The notes: generated by a model from the letters alone, not told the origin. A stretch of DNA of 64,000 nt from Synechococcus sp. WH 7805 (GCF_000153285.1 NZ_CH724168.1:1916110-1980109); one strand, 5' to 3'. Shown: positions 44,531 to 54,349, numbered from the stretch's first letter. Translations and numbers: made by a program.

Positions 44531-45418
44531 GTGTCGCGCGTTGCACGCTGTTCGTTTCCAGTGGTTGCTCGTTCTCTTCTTGTTGGCCTTGCGGCCAGCC
44601 TGTTGATCGCCGAGTCGGCTTCTGCCCAGCCAAATCCGATCACGTCCTTCACACGCATGTGGGGTGAATGGGATGTGGTCCCGAACACGCAATGGGCTCC
44701 CAAGGCCGTGGATCCATCGGCGCAGCCCGATCGCTCGATCCAGATCTTCAAATTTCAGCCCGTCGTTCCCTTCCGCCTCAACGACGACTGGACCGTGCTG
44801 ACGCGCACGATCTTTCGCTTCATCTCCTTGCCCACGGCGGATCCCCTTATTGGGCTGTCGCCAGAGGGTGGGCCCGTACTGCTTGGCTGGGATCAGCGCA
44901 GTCAGGCCGGCTTGGCCGACATCAGCCCCACCGCCTTTCTGGTGCCGGATCTCGGCCCTGACTTCACCGTCGGCCTGGGCTCATCGCTGGTGGTGCCGGT
45001 CGGTGATGGCGCGATTGACAGCGGCAAGTTGTCCGTCGGCCCTGCACTCCTGGCCTTTTTTCATCGCGGCCCCTGGGTCGTGGGGGCTCGCATGCGCAAT
45101 GTGTGGTCGGTGGGTGGCCAGTCCGATCGCGACGACGTCAACCGCATGGTGGTGCGAGGTCTGTTGCGTTACCAGTTGAATCCCGACTGGTATCTGATTT
45201 CATCGCCGATCATCGCCGCCGATTGGACCCAGCCGGATGGCAAAGGCTGGATCGTGCCGGTTGGCGGCGGTGTGGGTCGCTCGTTCCGACTGGCCGGTCA
45301 GCCCATGCAGGTGTCGGTGGAGGGCTACTACAACGCGGTGAAGCCTCAGGTGTTGGGTGAGGAGTTGCTGGGTGACTGGACGATCCGCACCCAGTGGCAG
45401 ATCTTCTTTCCCAACTGA
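44531..45418 (+). CDS. Outer-membrane beta-barrel-like protein (neuromedin U type)
   Basis: 295 aa with an N-terminal signal peptide (hydrophobic LLVGLAASLLIAESASA, cleavage likely after ASA near residue 32). The mature part alternates polar and hydrophobic residues with many amphipathic beta strands and ends in a Phe-containing strand (TQWQIFFPN), as in outer-membrane barrels. It resembles proteins annotated 'neuromedin U' in cyanobacteria and proteobacteria (PVVPFRLNDDWTVLTRTIFRF, LSVGPALLAFF). The start is GTG. Transported substrate unknown. Confidence 0.75.
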   Translation: MSRVARCSFPVVARSLLVGLAASLLIAESASAQPNPITSFTRMWGEWDVVPNTQWAPKAVDPSAQPDRSIQIFKFQPVVPFRLNDDWTVLTRTIFRFISLPTADPLIGLSPEGGPVLLGWDQRSQAGLADISPTAFLVPDLGPDFTVGLGSSLVVPVGDGAIDSGKLSVGPALLAFFHRGPWVVGARMRNVWSVGGQSDRDDVNRMVVRGLLRYQLNPDWYLISSPIIAADWTQPDGKGWIVPVGGGVGRSFRLAGQPMQVSVEGYYNAVKPQVLGEELLGDWTIRTQWQIFFPN

Positions 45419-45425
45419 GCCGCAT

Positions 45426-45662
45426 CAGCGCCGGTTCGAGCGACTAAGGGTCGCGATAAAGGTGCGTCGACCGAAGCGGCGAACCCTGTGGCGCCCCCAC
45501 GGCAGCCAGCGAGTGGTGTTGCGCAAGGCCTTCAGCCAGCCGGCCACATAGTTGCGATGGCGCTGTGGACTGAGAACCCAGCGCGCGATTTAGGACGAGC
45601 CAACACCCAGGAGCAGAATCCGACCGATCCACAGGTGCGGGTTCCAGGTTCAGTCAGTGAGG
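45426..45662 (-). pseudogene. Small basic protein remnant
   Basis: Minus strand, one frame: TWNPHLWIGRILLLGVGSS, then a TAA, then ARWVLSPQRHRNYVAGWLKA and a Trp/Arg-rich tail to TGA at 45426-45428. The sequence is protein-like on both sides of the in-frame stop, and another stop lies just upstream. I do not recognise the family. Probably a decayed small membrane-associated protein. Confidence 0.3.
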
Positions 45663-45879
45663 TTGCGGCAACGGATGAAATGAGGTCCAAAAAGCGTCTT
45701 CACTTCGCCATCGGTGTTTTATCGGTGCTTGGTCATGATCACTTGGTGATGATCTGGTCGGGTCTCTACGGATTGGAGTTCTCGATGCAAAAGACAATTA
45801 GCACCAGATCAGCGTTCTGCTGACTTGAGCCTGATTCATGAAGATGGCTCATCTTGGATATGGCGATATCTCAACTCTT

Positions 45880-46071
45880 TTATTCTATTTCTAAGTCTTT
45901 GAGTGCAGGGGTATTCTTGAAGCTTCTGCGTGCACGGTTGTCGGAGTTTAATCTCTCTATCAGCTTCAGGTAAGCATTATCACTCGACCGGGTTCCTGTT
46001 CCTATTCTGCCGTAAAGCGTTGGAAGAGTGAGTATATTCCAGTCTGCTGCAATTCGATTTGTCCTTGATGA
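45880..46071 (-). pseudogene. Protein-like remnant of unknown family
   Basis: Open minus-strand frame between a TAG at 46072-46074 and a TAA at 45880-45882, with no start codon. It reads WNILTLPTLYGRIGTG, then SDNAYLKLIERLNSDNRA, RRSFKNTPALKDLEIE. The composition is protein-like, resembling the C-terminal end of an enzyme. Family not recognised. Confidence 0.3.
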
Positions 46072-46579
46072 CTATCGGTGGTTGGCCGAGGATAGGCTTG
46101 ATGTTAATGAGCTATCCGGTTTCGTGGGTGGCAAGGTTTGCGTTGAAGCGTTTCGCTGTTGAGGTTGAATGTTGATTGGTGCGCAAGGAGTTGTGGTTGG
46201 CATGTGGTAAATCGCTCGCGATAATTGTTGAACAAGCGTCGCTCTTGTCTGTTCTGTTTAGGGTGTTTGTGGGCATGAATCTTCGCTGTAATGAGATAGT
46301 TTTTGCTGCATCAGCGAAGTCTGGCTTTGCCTGCGAGCCCCAGCGCTTGCAGGCATGCTGTAAAGCGGCCGGCTTCTCGGAAAATCGCTCTCGGTAAGGC
46401 TGCAAGGTGATGCACCGTAGGTAGCAAAGCCCTTTTCTGTTGAAGCTTTGTTGCTCGCTGTTGGCATTGCCTAGCCCGATACTTTTGAAGACGTGCATGA
46501 TGTCCTTCTTCAATCGTTCCAGAGCAAATCCGATTGAAGTGGTGTTTGACGTTGTGTACCAAGGGCCTCGACTTGCTGT

Positions 46580-47041
46580 TCAACTGCAGCGCTGCTGGAT
46601 GGCTTTCACAAGTTTTGGAACCGCATCCCGCTGGCCCTGCAGCATGAAGGCCTCCCGTTCCAGTACGCGGTCGCCGTGGTGGTAGCTGCGGAGAAGGATG
46701 GCGCTGATTTCCCGCTCCACCACAGGATTCAACTGGGCTGACCAGCCGAGGGGCGTGAGCCTGCCGCTGGGGCAACTCTGAGCGGCATGAACCGCTTCAT
46801 GCAGAACGGTCTGCCGCACGATGCCCAATGGAATGGTGAGCGGAGAAATCCACAGTGTTTTGCTTTTGGCCTGGAACAGTCCGTAGCTGCCGCGCACCGG
46901 AGGCAGGGCGATGCGCACGTTGAACCCTTTGCTCTGCAAAGCCTGAATCAGAGGATTCAGATCAGCCGGGAGTCGATCGAGTGGTTGGGGGGCCAGTGCT
47001 GAGGCGATCAGGGCCGCCGGAAGCACGGCGCTCATGGTCAT
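46580..47041 (-). CDS. Small secreted HEAVH metallopeptidase-like protein
   Basis: 153 aa. A short hydrophobic N-terminus (MTMSAVLPAALIASALA) looks like a signal or anchor. The middle has TVLHEAVHAAQSC (near residue 90), an HExxH zinc-binding motif, and a Glu-rich C-terminal helix follows (LEREAFMLQGQRDAVPKLV). Proteolytic activity is inferred from the motif only. Its ATG (47041) overlaps the stop of the DUF2062 gene by one base (TGATG), so the two are probably co-translated. Confidence 0.75.
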   Translation of the reverse strand: MTMSAVLPAALIASALAPQPLDRLPADLNPLIQALQSKGFNVRIALPPVRGSYGLFQAKSKTLWISPLTIPLGIVRQTVLHEAVHAAQSCPSGRLTPLGWSAQLNPVVEREISAILLRSYHHGDRVLEREAFMLQGQRDAVPKLVKAIQQRCS

Positions 47042-47487
47042 CACTGGGAGCGCTGCAGCCAGCGCAGGCTCAGCCACCAGCCGACAGCACCACAGACAGC
47101 ACCCGTCAGTGCGGAGCCAAGAAGCAGACGGCTCAAAACGCTCCAGCCCACCTCGCTGAAGCCCTCCTGGCGAAGAGTGTCGAACCCTGGCCAGGGACGT
47201 CCTGGACCCAGTACGAGGTCTCCGACTTTGAAGTTGAACATGTAAAGGGGCACGTAGGTGAAGGGATTGCTGATCCAGGTGCCCGCTGCGGCCAGGATGT
47301 GATTGCCGCGCACCACGCTGGCCAGGGCGATGCCCAGAAGCGTTTGGAAGCCAAAGAACGGAAAGCAGCCGCAGAAGATCCCTGCAGCCAGCCCGCGGGC
47401 GCGCTGACCGGGAGTGCCCTCCTGTTGCCAAAGCCACTGCAAAGCGTCTTGGACGCGTTCCCTTGCCTTGATCAGCATCCGGCCCAT
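47041..47487 (-). CDS. DUF2062 membrane protein
   Basis: About 148 aa from ATG 47487 (MGRMLIKARERV). It has the DUF2062 core: GLAAGIFCGCFPFFGFQT, then a hydrophobic segment and GTWISNPFTYVPLYMFNFKVG, and a C-terminal transmembrane helix (ALTGAVCGAVGWWLSL). An in-frame extension to 47610 would overlap the divergent mnmE start and is unlikely. Function of the family is unknown. Confidence 0.85.
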   Translation of the reverse strand: MGRMLIKARERVQDALQWLWQQEGTPGQRARGLAAGIFCGCFPFFGFQTLLGIALASVVRGNHILAAAGTWISNPFTYVPLYMFNFKVGDLVLGPGRPWPGFDTLRQEGFSEVGWSVLSRLLLGSALTGAVCGAVGWWLSLRWLQRSQ

Positions 47488-47563
47488 GGGAGTTGACAGC
47501 GGTCTCTTCAAGGTGGTGGGACTGCGATCGTAGGAAGGAGCGCAGGGCCTGGAGAGCCGCTCG

Positions 47564-48946
47564 ATGCAGGAGATCAATCGAGACGCGCAAACGATCGCCG
47601 CGGTGGCCACGGCTGTGGCTCCCGCGCAGGGGGGGATCGCCGTGATCCGTCTCTCCGGCCCCCAGGCTCAGTCCGCTGTGAAGGCGGTCACGCGCATTCC
47701 AGGACTGCAGCCCTGGGAGAGCCATCACGTGCTTTACGGCCATGTGTTGGCGGCGGAGAGCGACGAGCGGATTGATGAAGTGCTGGTGCTGTTGATGCTG
47801 GCGCCGCGCAGTTTCACCGGGGAGGATGTGGTGGAGATCCATTGCCATGGCGGGGTGATTGCCGTGCAGCGGGTGCTGGCCCGGGTGCTGGATCAGCCTG
47901 GGGTGCGACGGGCTTTGCCTGGTGAGTTCAGCCAGCGGGCTGTGCTCAATGGGCGTCTTGACCTCACCCGTGCGGAGGCCATCAGTGATCTGGTGGCGGC
48001 ACGCAGTCAGCGTGCTGCGCAGCTGGCGATGGCCGGCGTGGATGGGGGAATTCAGAAACGGATCACAGCCCTGCGTGAACGTCTGCTGGATCAGCTCAGC
48101 GAGTTGGAGGCTCGGGTGGATTTCGAGGAGGACCTGCCGCCCCTGGATGGATCAGCCCTGCTCGAGGAGTTGCAGATGGTGCGCTGCCAGCTGCAGCAGC
48201 TGGTGGAGGATGGGCAGGTTGGTGCCGCTCTGCGCCAGGGGCTGCGCGTGGCCCTGGTGGGACGTCCGAATGTGGGCAAGAGCTCCTTGCTCAATCGTCT
48301 CAGCCGGCGCGAGAGGGCGATCGTGACCGATCTGCCCGGCACCACCCGTGATCTGCTGGAGAGCGAGATCGTGCTTGAGGGGGTGCCGATCACCCTGCTC
48401 GATACCGCGGGCATTCGGGCGACGACCGATGCGGTGGAGCAGCTCGGCATTGCCCGCAGTCACGACGCCCTGGCCAGTGCTGATCTGGTGCTGCTCCTTT
48501 TTGATCTGAGCGTGGGCTGGACGCCAGATGATGAGGCGCTTCGGCAGCGCGTCCCCGACGCTGTGCCCCATCTGCTGGTGGGCAACAAAGTGGATCTTGC
48601 TGGTTCTGATGCTCTGGCGAGGCTCAGCTCCGCTGCTGTCGACGTGTGTCTCAGTGCCAATACAGGCGCCGGGGAGGCTGAGTTGGTGCAGGCCATGCTG
48701 AAGCGTTGTGGGGCTCTCACAGACGGCTCTCTGCTGCTTTCCCTCAACCAGCGCCAGGCGGATCTGGCTCAGCAGGCTGCCGATGCTCTGGCCCGCAGTG
48801 CGCAGGTGGCGGCCGACGGGTTGCCCTGGGACTTCTGGACGATCGATCTGCGTCAGGCGATTCGCAGCCTTGGCGAGATCACTGGCGAGGAGCTCACCGA
48901 ATCAGTGCTCGATCGGATCTTCTCCCGCTTCTGCATCGGCAAGTGA
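47564..48946 (+). CDS. mnmE: tRNA modification GTPase MnmE
   Basis: 460 aa, usual length. MnmE with MnmG modifies U34 of certain tRNAs (the cmnm5U pathway). It has an N-terminal tetrahydrofolate-binding domain (AVAPAQGGIAVIRLSG at the start), a helical domain, and an inserted G domain with G1 GRPNVGKSSLLN (about 233), G2 PGTTRD, G3 DTAGIR and G4 NKVDL. The C-terminal FCIGK carries the conserved Cys. A GGAG lies ~10 bases before ATG 47564. Convergent with the permease gene (6 bp between stops). Confidence 0.97.
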   Translation: MQEINRDAQTIAAVATAVAPAQGGIAVIRLSGPQAQSAVKAVTRIPGLQPWESHHVLYGHVLAAESDERIDEVLVLLMLAPRSFTGEDVVEIHCHGGVIAVQRVLARVLDQPGVRRALPGEFSQRAVLNGRLDLTRAEAISDLVAARSQRAAQLAMAGVDGGIQKRITALRERLLDQLSELEARVDFEEDLPPLDGSALLEELQMVRCQLQQLVEDGQVGAALRQGLRVALVGRPNVGKSSLLNRLSRRERAIVTDLPGTTRDLLESEIVLEGVPITLLDTAGIRATTDAVEQLGIARSHDALASADLVLLLFDLSVGWTPDDEALRQRVPDAVPHLLVGNKVDLAGSDALARLSSAAVDVCLSANTGAGEAELVQAMLKRCGALTDGSLLLSLNQRQADLAQQAADALARSAQVAADGLPWDFWTIDLRQAIRSLGEITGEELTESVLDRIFSRFCIGK

Positions 48947-48952
48947 AGCGGG

Positions 48953-50554
48953 TCAGGTGCTCTCTCCACCATCGCTGTGTTGCGGCAGCCAGTGGGCGAT
49001 CAGCATCACGATGGTGACCGCTCCATAGCCGACGGACCACTGTTGCCCTGTTCCCCAGCCAAGGTCGAGTGTGGTGTCGGACACACTGAAGGTCCAGGCA
49101 TGGATCACACCGAACCAAGCCAGGAGGCAAGCAAGAGCGCTCGTGGCTGCCGCTGCCAGGAATCGCTGTTCGATCACGTACACCAGCATTGCGGCCAGCA
49201 GCATGGCGGTGATGATTTGACCCTGTTCCAGGGCGAAGGCGCCGGCGGCCCAGATATCAGCCCTCGCCAGGGTCTGCACGAGATCTTGACCAAAGGGGTT
49301 TTGAACCGTGCCTGCACCACCGGCGCGTAATCCAGCTTTCAACAGTTGTGCTCCCCAGCCCGCGAGCCCAGGGAGCAGTCCCAACACCACAGCAGACGCA
49401 TGACGCAGGGGTGTGGCCTGGAAGGCCTGAGCGCTGACCGCGATGCCGACATACAAAATGATCGCCATTCCGGCTTCGATGGGGATCACTTCGGCCACAA
49501 GGCCAAACAAACCCAGCAGGCAGCCTGCTGCCATCACCAAGCCATTCAGCAAGGAATATCCCGATCGGGCACCGAGGGCTTTCCAGGCTGGATGGCCGAT
49601 GTAGATCGTGGTGGGAAAACAGGACCCCAGAACCGCGGCAGAGAGGGTGCCGATTCCATCGATCAGCAAGGCTGGCCTGGCCGGATAACGATCTCCCGCG
49701 GCTGCCGCACTTTCAAGATTTTGAAGAGATCCGATCACGTTGAACAGGCCCATCGGCAGGATGACGCCCATCCAGGGAATCAGCTCGCCACGGCCCTGCC
49801 AGAGGGTACTGAGCTGGAGGGTGGGGAGATGAAGGCTCACCGCAGTCAGAGCGTTGTTGATGGCGTCTGAATCCGGCTGAATCATGCCGCTGCCCCAGGC
49901 CAGCACCGCTCCGATCAGAACGGCACTCAATCCCGTGGGTAAGGGCCAGCGAACGTTGCCGAAATAGCCCACGAGGATCACCGCAAGGCTGCTCAGGCCG
50001 ATCAAAGGAAAGGAGTACGTGCGCAGAAAGAAGGCCAGGGCGAGAAAGCCCATCGCGATACCCGCCAGAGTGGAGAGCAAAGCTGCCCGTGGAAGCCAAC
50101 GCTGCAGTCGGGTCACCGTGAAGGCCCCTGCTATCTCGATCACGCCGGAGCCAAGGCATGCCATCACCCCGGCCTGCCAGGAGCGCGTGATCGCTTCCGC
50201 TTCGCTCAGTCCACCGCCGAGAGCAGCCAGTTTGACGGGCAACATCACCAAAAAAATGTAGGCAAACAGGCTGATGGTGTTGATGCCGTAAGGCAGGGCC
50301 GTGCAATCGGTTCGTTGCTCTCGCCGGGCCAGCTGCATGGCCTGATTGGCGTAGGCAAGATTGCCCACCAACAGGCTGATTCCTGTCGCTGGAAGGATCA
50401 CGCCGAAGAGAAGGCTGTCGGGGTAACCGAGCACGGTTCTGCACAGCCCGAGGATCAGCAGGATGTTGATGAGATTGTCGAGGGCCAGGGCGAGAAACCC
50501 ATCGAGATCACCAGGGCGCCAGGCCTTGAGAACGCGTTCCGGGAACCCAACCAT
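48953..50554 (-). CDS. NCS2-type permease (xanthine/uracil/AzgA-like)
   Basis: About 533 aa with 12 or more predicted transmembrane segments. It has the overall pattern of NCS2 nucleobase permeases (TALPYGINTISLFAYIF near the start, NVIGSLQNLESAAAAGDRYP and GIGTLSAAVLGSCFPTTIYIGHP in the middle; the latter is the NAT/AzgA-type region). Substrate cannot be assigned; purines or a carboxylate are possible. ATG 50554 (MVGFPERVLKAW) is preferred over the in-frame TTG at 50560. Confidence 0.82.
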   Translation of the reverse strand: MVGFPERVLKAWRPGDLDGFLALALDNLINILLILGLCRTVLGYPDSLLFGVILPATGISLLVGNLAYANQAMQLARREQRTDCTALPYGINTISLFAYIFLVMLPVKLAALGGGLSEAEAITRSWQAGVMACLGSGVIEIAGAFTVTRLQRWLPRAALLSTLAGIAMGFLALAFFLRTYSFPLIGLSSLAVILVGYFGNVRWPLPTGLSAVLIGAVLAWGSGMIQPDSDAINNALTAVSLHLPTLQLSTLWQGRGELIPWMGVILPMGLFNVIGSLQNLESAAAAGDRYPARPALLIDGIGTLSAAVLGSCFPTTIYIGHPAWKALGARSGYSLLNGLVMAAGCLLGLFGLVAEVIPIEAGMAIILYVGIAVSAQAFQATPLRHASAVVLGLLPGLAGWGAQLLKAGLRAGGAGTVQNPFGQDLVQTLARADIWAAGAFALEQGQIITAMLLAAMLVYVIEQRFLAAAATSALACLLAWFGVIHAWTFSVSDTTLDLGWGTGQQWSVGYGAVTIVMLIAHWLPQHSDGGEST

Positions 50555-50659
50555 GACCAAACCTGTGTCGGAATTTCCTCAGCTTGCTCCCCGACATTTC
50601 AATTGGGATGGCTCTAGCGAAGTGCCTTCAGAATGAGATCTCCTTGTTTGGTCTGTCCT

Positions 50660-51169
50660 GTGACTGATCCACTGGCTGCTCTCAAGCCCTCGCAGTGGGC
50701 CCAGTTGAAAGTGCTCTGTTGGCTGGCAAGTGTGGATGGGGATGTGGCTTCGGAAGAGCGGGCACTCCTCAGCAAGCTGTCGCAGCGTCTGCTGCCTCTG
50801 GAAGATCCGGAGGATGCCCTTGCGTCGTTGCAGGCTGAGTCGTCGGAGGCCGAACTGGAAGCCTGGGTCGCCCAGCTGAACGGCACGGATGATCGGATGG
50901 CCATGGTGTCGCTGGCGTTTCAGATGGCCTGCAGCAGCCAGGGGCCGGACGATGACAGTGCCATCAACGCCGCTGAGAGGGTGGCTTATCGGCGCCTCCT
51001 AGAGGTCCTCAACCTCTCGGATGCCCAGGTACAGGAGGCGGAATGGGCTGCCCGCCAGGCTCTCAAGGAAACGCCGGCTCTCCTCGATCGTCTCAATCAA
51101 TTGCTGTTTGGCTGGGGAGCCTGGCCTTCGGTCGCGGCCCTTGAGGCGTCGGGCACCAGCTGGCTCTGA
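50660..51169 (+). CDS. TerB-like protein
   Basis: About 169 aa from GTG 50660 (MTDPLAALKPSQWAQLK); an ATG at 50633 would add nine residues. All-helical, with LKVLCWLASVDGDVASEERALL, the pattern of tellurite-resistance TerB/DjlA N-terminal domains: acidic loop DGDVASEE and a second acidic pair in DDDSAINAAERVAYRRLL. Function in cyanobacteria unknown. Its TGA overlaps the nadC ATG by one base. Confidence 0.75.
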   Translation: MTDPLAALKPSQWAQLKVLCWLASVDGDVASEERALLSKLSQRLLPLEDPEDALASLQAESSEAELEAWVAQLNGTDDRMAMVSLAFQMACSSQGPDDDSAINAAERVAYRRLLEVLNLSDAQVQEAEWAARQALKETPALLDRLNQLLFGWGAWPSVAALEASGTSWL

Positions 51170-52020
51170 TGGTGGCTGCTCTGCCGATCACCCCGCAGCT
51201 CCAGAGGCAGCTCGAGGCCTGGCTGATGGAAGATCTCGGCCGAGGCGATCTCACGGCTGCAGCACTTCAGGGGTGTCGTGGTGCGGCTCATTGGATGGCC
51301 AAGGCAGACGGCCAGTTCTGCGGTGGTGTGTTGCTCGAGCCATTGGTGCATCTGCTTGACCCGGCGGCTGAGGTGAATCTGCTGGTGGGCGAAGGTCAGT
51401 GGGTCGAGGCAGGGCAGCGTCTGTTGGAGGTCGAAGGTGCGGCTGCAGCCCTTGTGGGCGTTGAGCGCACGGCTCTCAACCTGGCCATGCGCTTGTCCGG
51501 GATTGCCACAGCCACAGCGGCCTTGGTGGCTCAGCTCCAGGGCACCGGTGCGCGTCTCGCTGATACCCGGAAGACCACGCCGGGGTTGCGCGTGCTGGAG
51601 AAATACGCGGTGCGCTGCGGCGGTGGGGTGAATCACCGCATGGGGCTGGATGACGCGGCCATGCTCAAGGAAAACCACATCGCCTGGGCGGGGGGCATCA
51701 CTGCGGCCATCGCGGCCGTGCGCGAGCAGGCTCCATGGCCCACGGCTGTGATTGTTGAAGCGGAGACAGAGGCCCAGGCCACTGAAGCGGTGCGAGCGGG
51801 CGCCAATGGGGTGCTGCTGGATGAGTTCACCCCTGAGCAGCTCATGGCCCTTGTGCCGCGTCTGCGGGAATCCAGCACCTGCGGGGTGGTGCTGGAGGCC
51901 TCGGGCATTCAGCCCGAGCAGTTGCAGGCCTATGCCGTCACTGGCATTGATCTGATCTCCACGAGCGCACCGGTCACCCGCAGTCGCTGGCTCGACCTCA
52001 GCATGCGCTTCTGTGCTTGA
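51169..52020 (+). CDS. nadC: Quinolinate phosphoribosyltransferase NadC
   Basis: 283 aa, normal length. It converts quinolinate and PRPP to nicotinate mononucleotide in NAD synthesis. It has MEDLGRGDLTAAAL near the N-terminus, ERTALNLAMRLSGIAT, the active-site RKTTPGLRVLEKYAVRCGG, and NHRMGLDDAAMLKENH. The end has VVLEASGIQPEQLQAYAVTG and IDLISTSA. Coupled to the TerB-like gene (TGATG). Confidence 0.97.
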   Translation: MVAALPITPQLQRQLEAWLMEDLGRGDLTAAALQGCRGAAHWMAKADGQFCGGVLLEPLVHLLDPAAEVNLLVGEGQWVEAGQRLLEVEGAAAALVGVERTALNLAMRLSGIATATAALVAQLQGTGARLADTRKTTPGLRVLEKYAVRCGGGVNHRMGLDDAAMLKENHIAWAGGITAAIAAVREQAPWPTAVIVEAETEAQATEAVRAGANGVLLDEFTPEQLMALVPRLRESSTCGVVLEASGIQPEQLQAYAVTGIDLISTSAPVTRSRWLDLSMRFCA

Positions 52021-52025
52021 GCGTC

Positions 52026-52457
52026 TTAGTCCTCGTTGCAGAGGGGCGCCCAAGGCGGGCTGGTGTCCACCTGAAGCAGCAGCAGCACAGCGTCCTCCGG
52101 ACCGACCGTCCATGAGCGGTGACCACGACCCGCGCGCGTCCCCTGGTCCCCTCCAAAGGACAGCTCACCGGCACCCATCGTCACGGTCTGTCCGTCCATG
52201 GTTTCAACGGCCCAGGAGCCCTGGAGGGGAACGATCCATTGGGGTTTGGGATTTTCGTGCCAGTCGTAGACGCTTCCCGCCGGCAGTACCAGGGTGATGA
52301 GAGTGGTCGTTTCCTTGCTATGGCGGGCTGACCAAAGGGGAGCAGCACCCTCAGCAAAAGGGGTGAATTGATGGCCCTCCAGGGCATGCCGTGCCTGCCG
52401 ACTGATGCCGTCGGCATCCACCCAGACGCGCCAGTAAGGAATCGCTGGTGACGCCAT
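52026..52457 (-). CDS. Small cupin-domain protein
   Basis: 143 aa. A single cupin barrel: LVLPAGSVYDWHENPKPQWI and GSWAVETMDGQTVTMGAGEL match cupin motif 1, with His and Gln in metal-ligand positions. RGHRSWTVG follows as motif 2. Substrate unknown. Convergent with nadC (5 bp apart). Confidence 0.8.
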   Translation of the reverse strand: MASPAIPYWRVWVDADGISRQARHALEGHQFTPFAEGAAPLWSARHSKETTTLITLVLPAGSVYDWHENPKPQWIVPLQGSWAVETMDGQTVTMGAGELSFGGDQGTRAGRGHRSWTVGPEDAVLLLLQVDTSPPWAPLCNED

Positions 52458-52576
52458 CGCGGAACTGTGAACGTTGCCTCGCTCTAGCTGTGGAGACAGG
52501 CTCTTGCCTCAGTGGTCATTCAGCGGTTGACAGTGCCGCGGGATGATCGGTGCCTGCCAAGCCTTCTGCTTCTTCC

Positions 52577-54349
52577 ATGCTGCGCATCGCCCAGGCCCTT
52601 GAAACCCAGTTGCGCGATGCGATGCAGCGGGCCCTCCCTGAAGCGGATGCGGGGCTGGATCCCCAGCTGGTCGCCGCCAGCAAGCCGGAGTTCGGCGATT
52701 TTCAGGCCAACGGTGCCCTCCCCCTGGCCAAGCCCTTGAAGCAGGCCCCACGGCAGATCGCCACGGCGATTGTGGAGCAGCTGCAGGCGGATCCCGCCTT
52801 CACGGACCTGTGTTTAGAGCCTCAGATCGCTGGCCCAGGTTTTATCAACCTCACGATTCGCCCTGAGCGGCTGGCGGCCGAGGTGTCGGCTCGGCTTGGG
52901 GACGAACGGTTGGGGGTGCCGGCGGTGGTGAACGAGGCACCGGTGGTGGTGGATTTTTCCAGCCCCAACATCGCCAAGGAGATGCATGTGGGGCACCTGC
53001 GCTCCACGATCATTGGCGATTCTCTGGCGAGGGTGCTGGAGTTCCGCGGCCATCCGGTGCTGCGCCTCAATCACGTGGGCGATTGGGGCACCCAGTTCGG
53101 CATGTTGATCACCCACCTCAAGCAGGTGGCGCCGGAAGCTTTGGAGACTGCCGATGCGGTGGATCTCGGTGATCTGGTGGCCTTCTACCGCGAGGCCAAG
53201 AAGCGTTTCGATGAGGATGAAGCCTTCCAGTTCACCTCCCGTGAGGAGGTGGTGAAGCTGCAGGGTGGCGATCCGGTGTCGCTCAAGGCCTGGGGCCTGC
53301 TCTGCGATCAGTCGCGGCGCGAGTTCCAGAAGATCTACGACCGGCTCGATATTCGCCTCAGCGAACGCGGTGAATCGTTTTACAACCCTTTCCTGCCGGC
53401 GGTGATTGATGGGCTGAAGGACGCTGAGCTGTTGGTCACCGACGACGGTGCGGAGTGTGTGTTCCTCGAAGGTGTGCAGGGCAAGGACGGCAATCCCCTG
53501 CCAGTGATCGTGCGCAAGAGTGATGGAGGCTTCAACTACGCCACCACCGATCTGGCGGCGATTCGCTACCGCTTTGGAGCGGTTCCCGATGGTGACGGCG
53601 CTCGCCGGGTGATCTATGTGACCGATGCCGGCCAGGCGAATCACTTCGCTGGGGTGTTCCAGGTGGCCACACGGGCCGGCTGGATTCCTGACGGCGCTCG
53701 CCTCGAGCACGTGCCCTTTGGTCTGGTGCAGGGAGAGGACGGCAAGAAGCTCAAGACCCGCTCCGGTGACACGGTGCGTCTGCGGGATCTGCTCGATGAA
53801 GCCGTGGAGCGGGCCGAAGCCGACCTGCGCTCACGTCTGAAGGCGGAGGAGCGCAGCGAGTCGGAGGAGTTCATTCACCACGTTGCCGCCACCGTCGGTT
53901 TGGCGGCCGTGAAATACGCCGACCTCAGTCAGAACCGAATCACGAATTACCAGTTCTCCTTCGATCGGATGCTGGCGTTGCAGGGCAATACGGCGCCCTA
54001 TCTCCTGTATGCCGTGGTGCGCATCGCCGGGATTGCTCGCAAGGGGGGTGACCTGGAGGTGTCGACGGCACAGCTGCAGTTCAGCGAGCCCCAGGAGTGG
54101 GCCCTGGTGCGGGAGCTGCTCAAGTTCGATGTGGTGATTGCCGAGGTGGAGGAAGAGCTCTTGCCCAACCGCCTCTGCAGCTACCTGTTCGAGCTCAGCC
54201 AGGTGTTCAACCGCTTCTATGACCAGGTGCCGGTGCTCAAGGCCGAGTCAGAGGCTCTCCCCTCAAGGCTGGCGCTTTGCAGGCTCACTGCCGACACGCT
54301 CAAAGCAGGCCTCGGCTTGCTGGGGATTCCCAGCCTGGAACGGATGTGA
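52577..54349 (+). CDS. argS: Arginyl-tRNA synthetase
   Basis: About 590 aa from ATG 52577 ([12 protein letters not shown]); an in-frame GTG at 52550 would add nine residues. It has the N-terminal tRNA-recognition domain ([16 protein letters not shown]), the class I signature [17 protein letters not shown] (HVGH = HIGH), and [17 protein letters not shown] as the KMSKS-equivalent loop. The C-terminal DALR anticodon-binding domain ends [16 protein letters not shown] through LGIPSLERM. Confidence 0.97.
   Translation: MLRIAQALETQLRDAMQRALPEADAGLDPQLVAASKPEFGDFQANGALPLAKPLKQAPRQIATAIVEQLQADPAFTDLCLEPQIAGPGFINLTIRPERLAAEVSARLGDERLGVPAVVNEAPVVVDFSSPNIAKEMHVGHLRSTIIGDSLARVLEFRGHPVLRLNHVGDWGTQFGMLITHLKQVAPEALETADAVDLGDLVAFYREAKKRFDEDEAFQFTSREEVVKLQGGDPVSLKAWGLLCDQSRREFQKIYDRLDIRLSERGESFYNPFLPAVIDGLKDAELLVTDDGAECVFLEGVQGKDGNPLPVIVRKSDGGFNYATTDLAAIRYRFGAVPDGDGARRVIYVTDAGQANHFAGVFQVATRAGWIPDGARLEHVPFGLVQGEDGKKLKTRSGDTVRLRDLLDEAVERAEADLRSRLKAEERSESEEFIHHVAATVGLAAVKYADLSQNRITNYQFSFDRMLALQGNTAPYLLYAVVRIAGIARKGGDLEVSTAQLQFSEPQEWALVRELLKFDVVIAEVEEELLPNRLCSYLFELSQVFNRFYDQVPVLKAESEALPSRLALCRLTADTLKAGLGLLGIPSLERM

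Larger units (their letters stand above)
45419..46579. other. Gene-poor, remnant-bearing region
   Basis: 1.16 kb without a convincing intact gene. It holds two short minus-strand stretches that read like protein but have no start and are framed by stops (listed separately), and AT-richer DNA from ~45840 to 46300. It marks the boundary between the giant-protein accessory block and the DUF2062/mnmE core genes. No tRNA or attachment-site-like repeat was recognised. Confidence 0.5.

Noticed and set aside
45488-45823. Plus-strand frame of 111 codons
   Set aside because: It overlaps the protein-like minus-strand remnant at 45426-45662 and shows no protein-like pattern of its own.
46112-46498. Minus-strand frame of 128 codons with an AAGGA before ATG 46498
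   Set aside because: The translation looks random, rich in rare residue runs, with no recognisable domain, and the site may be chance in AT-richer DNA. Not supported enough to list as a gene.
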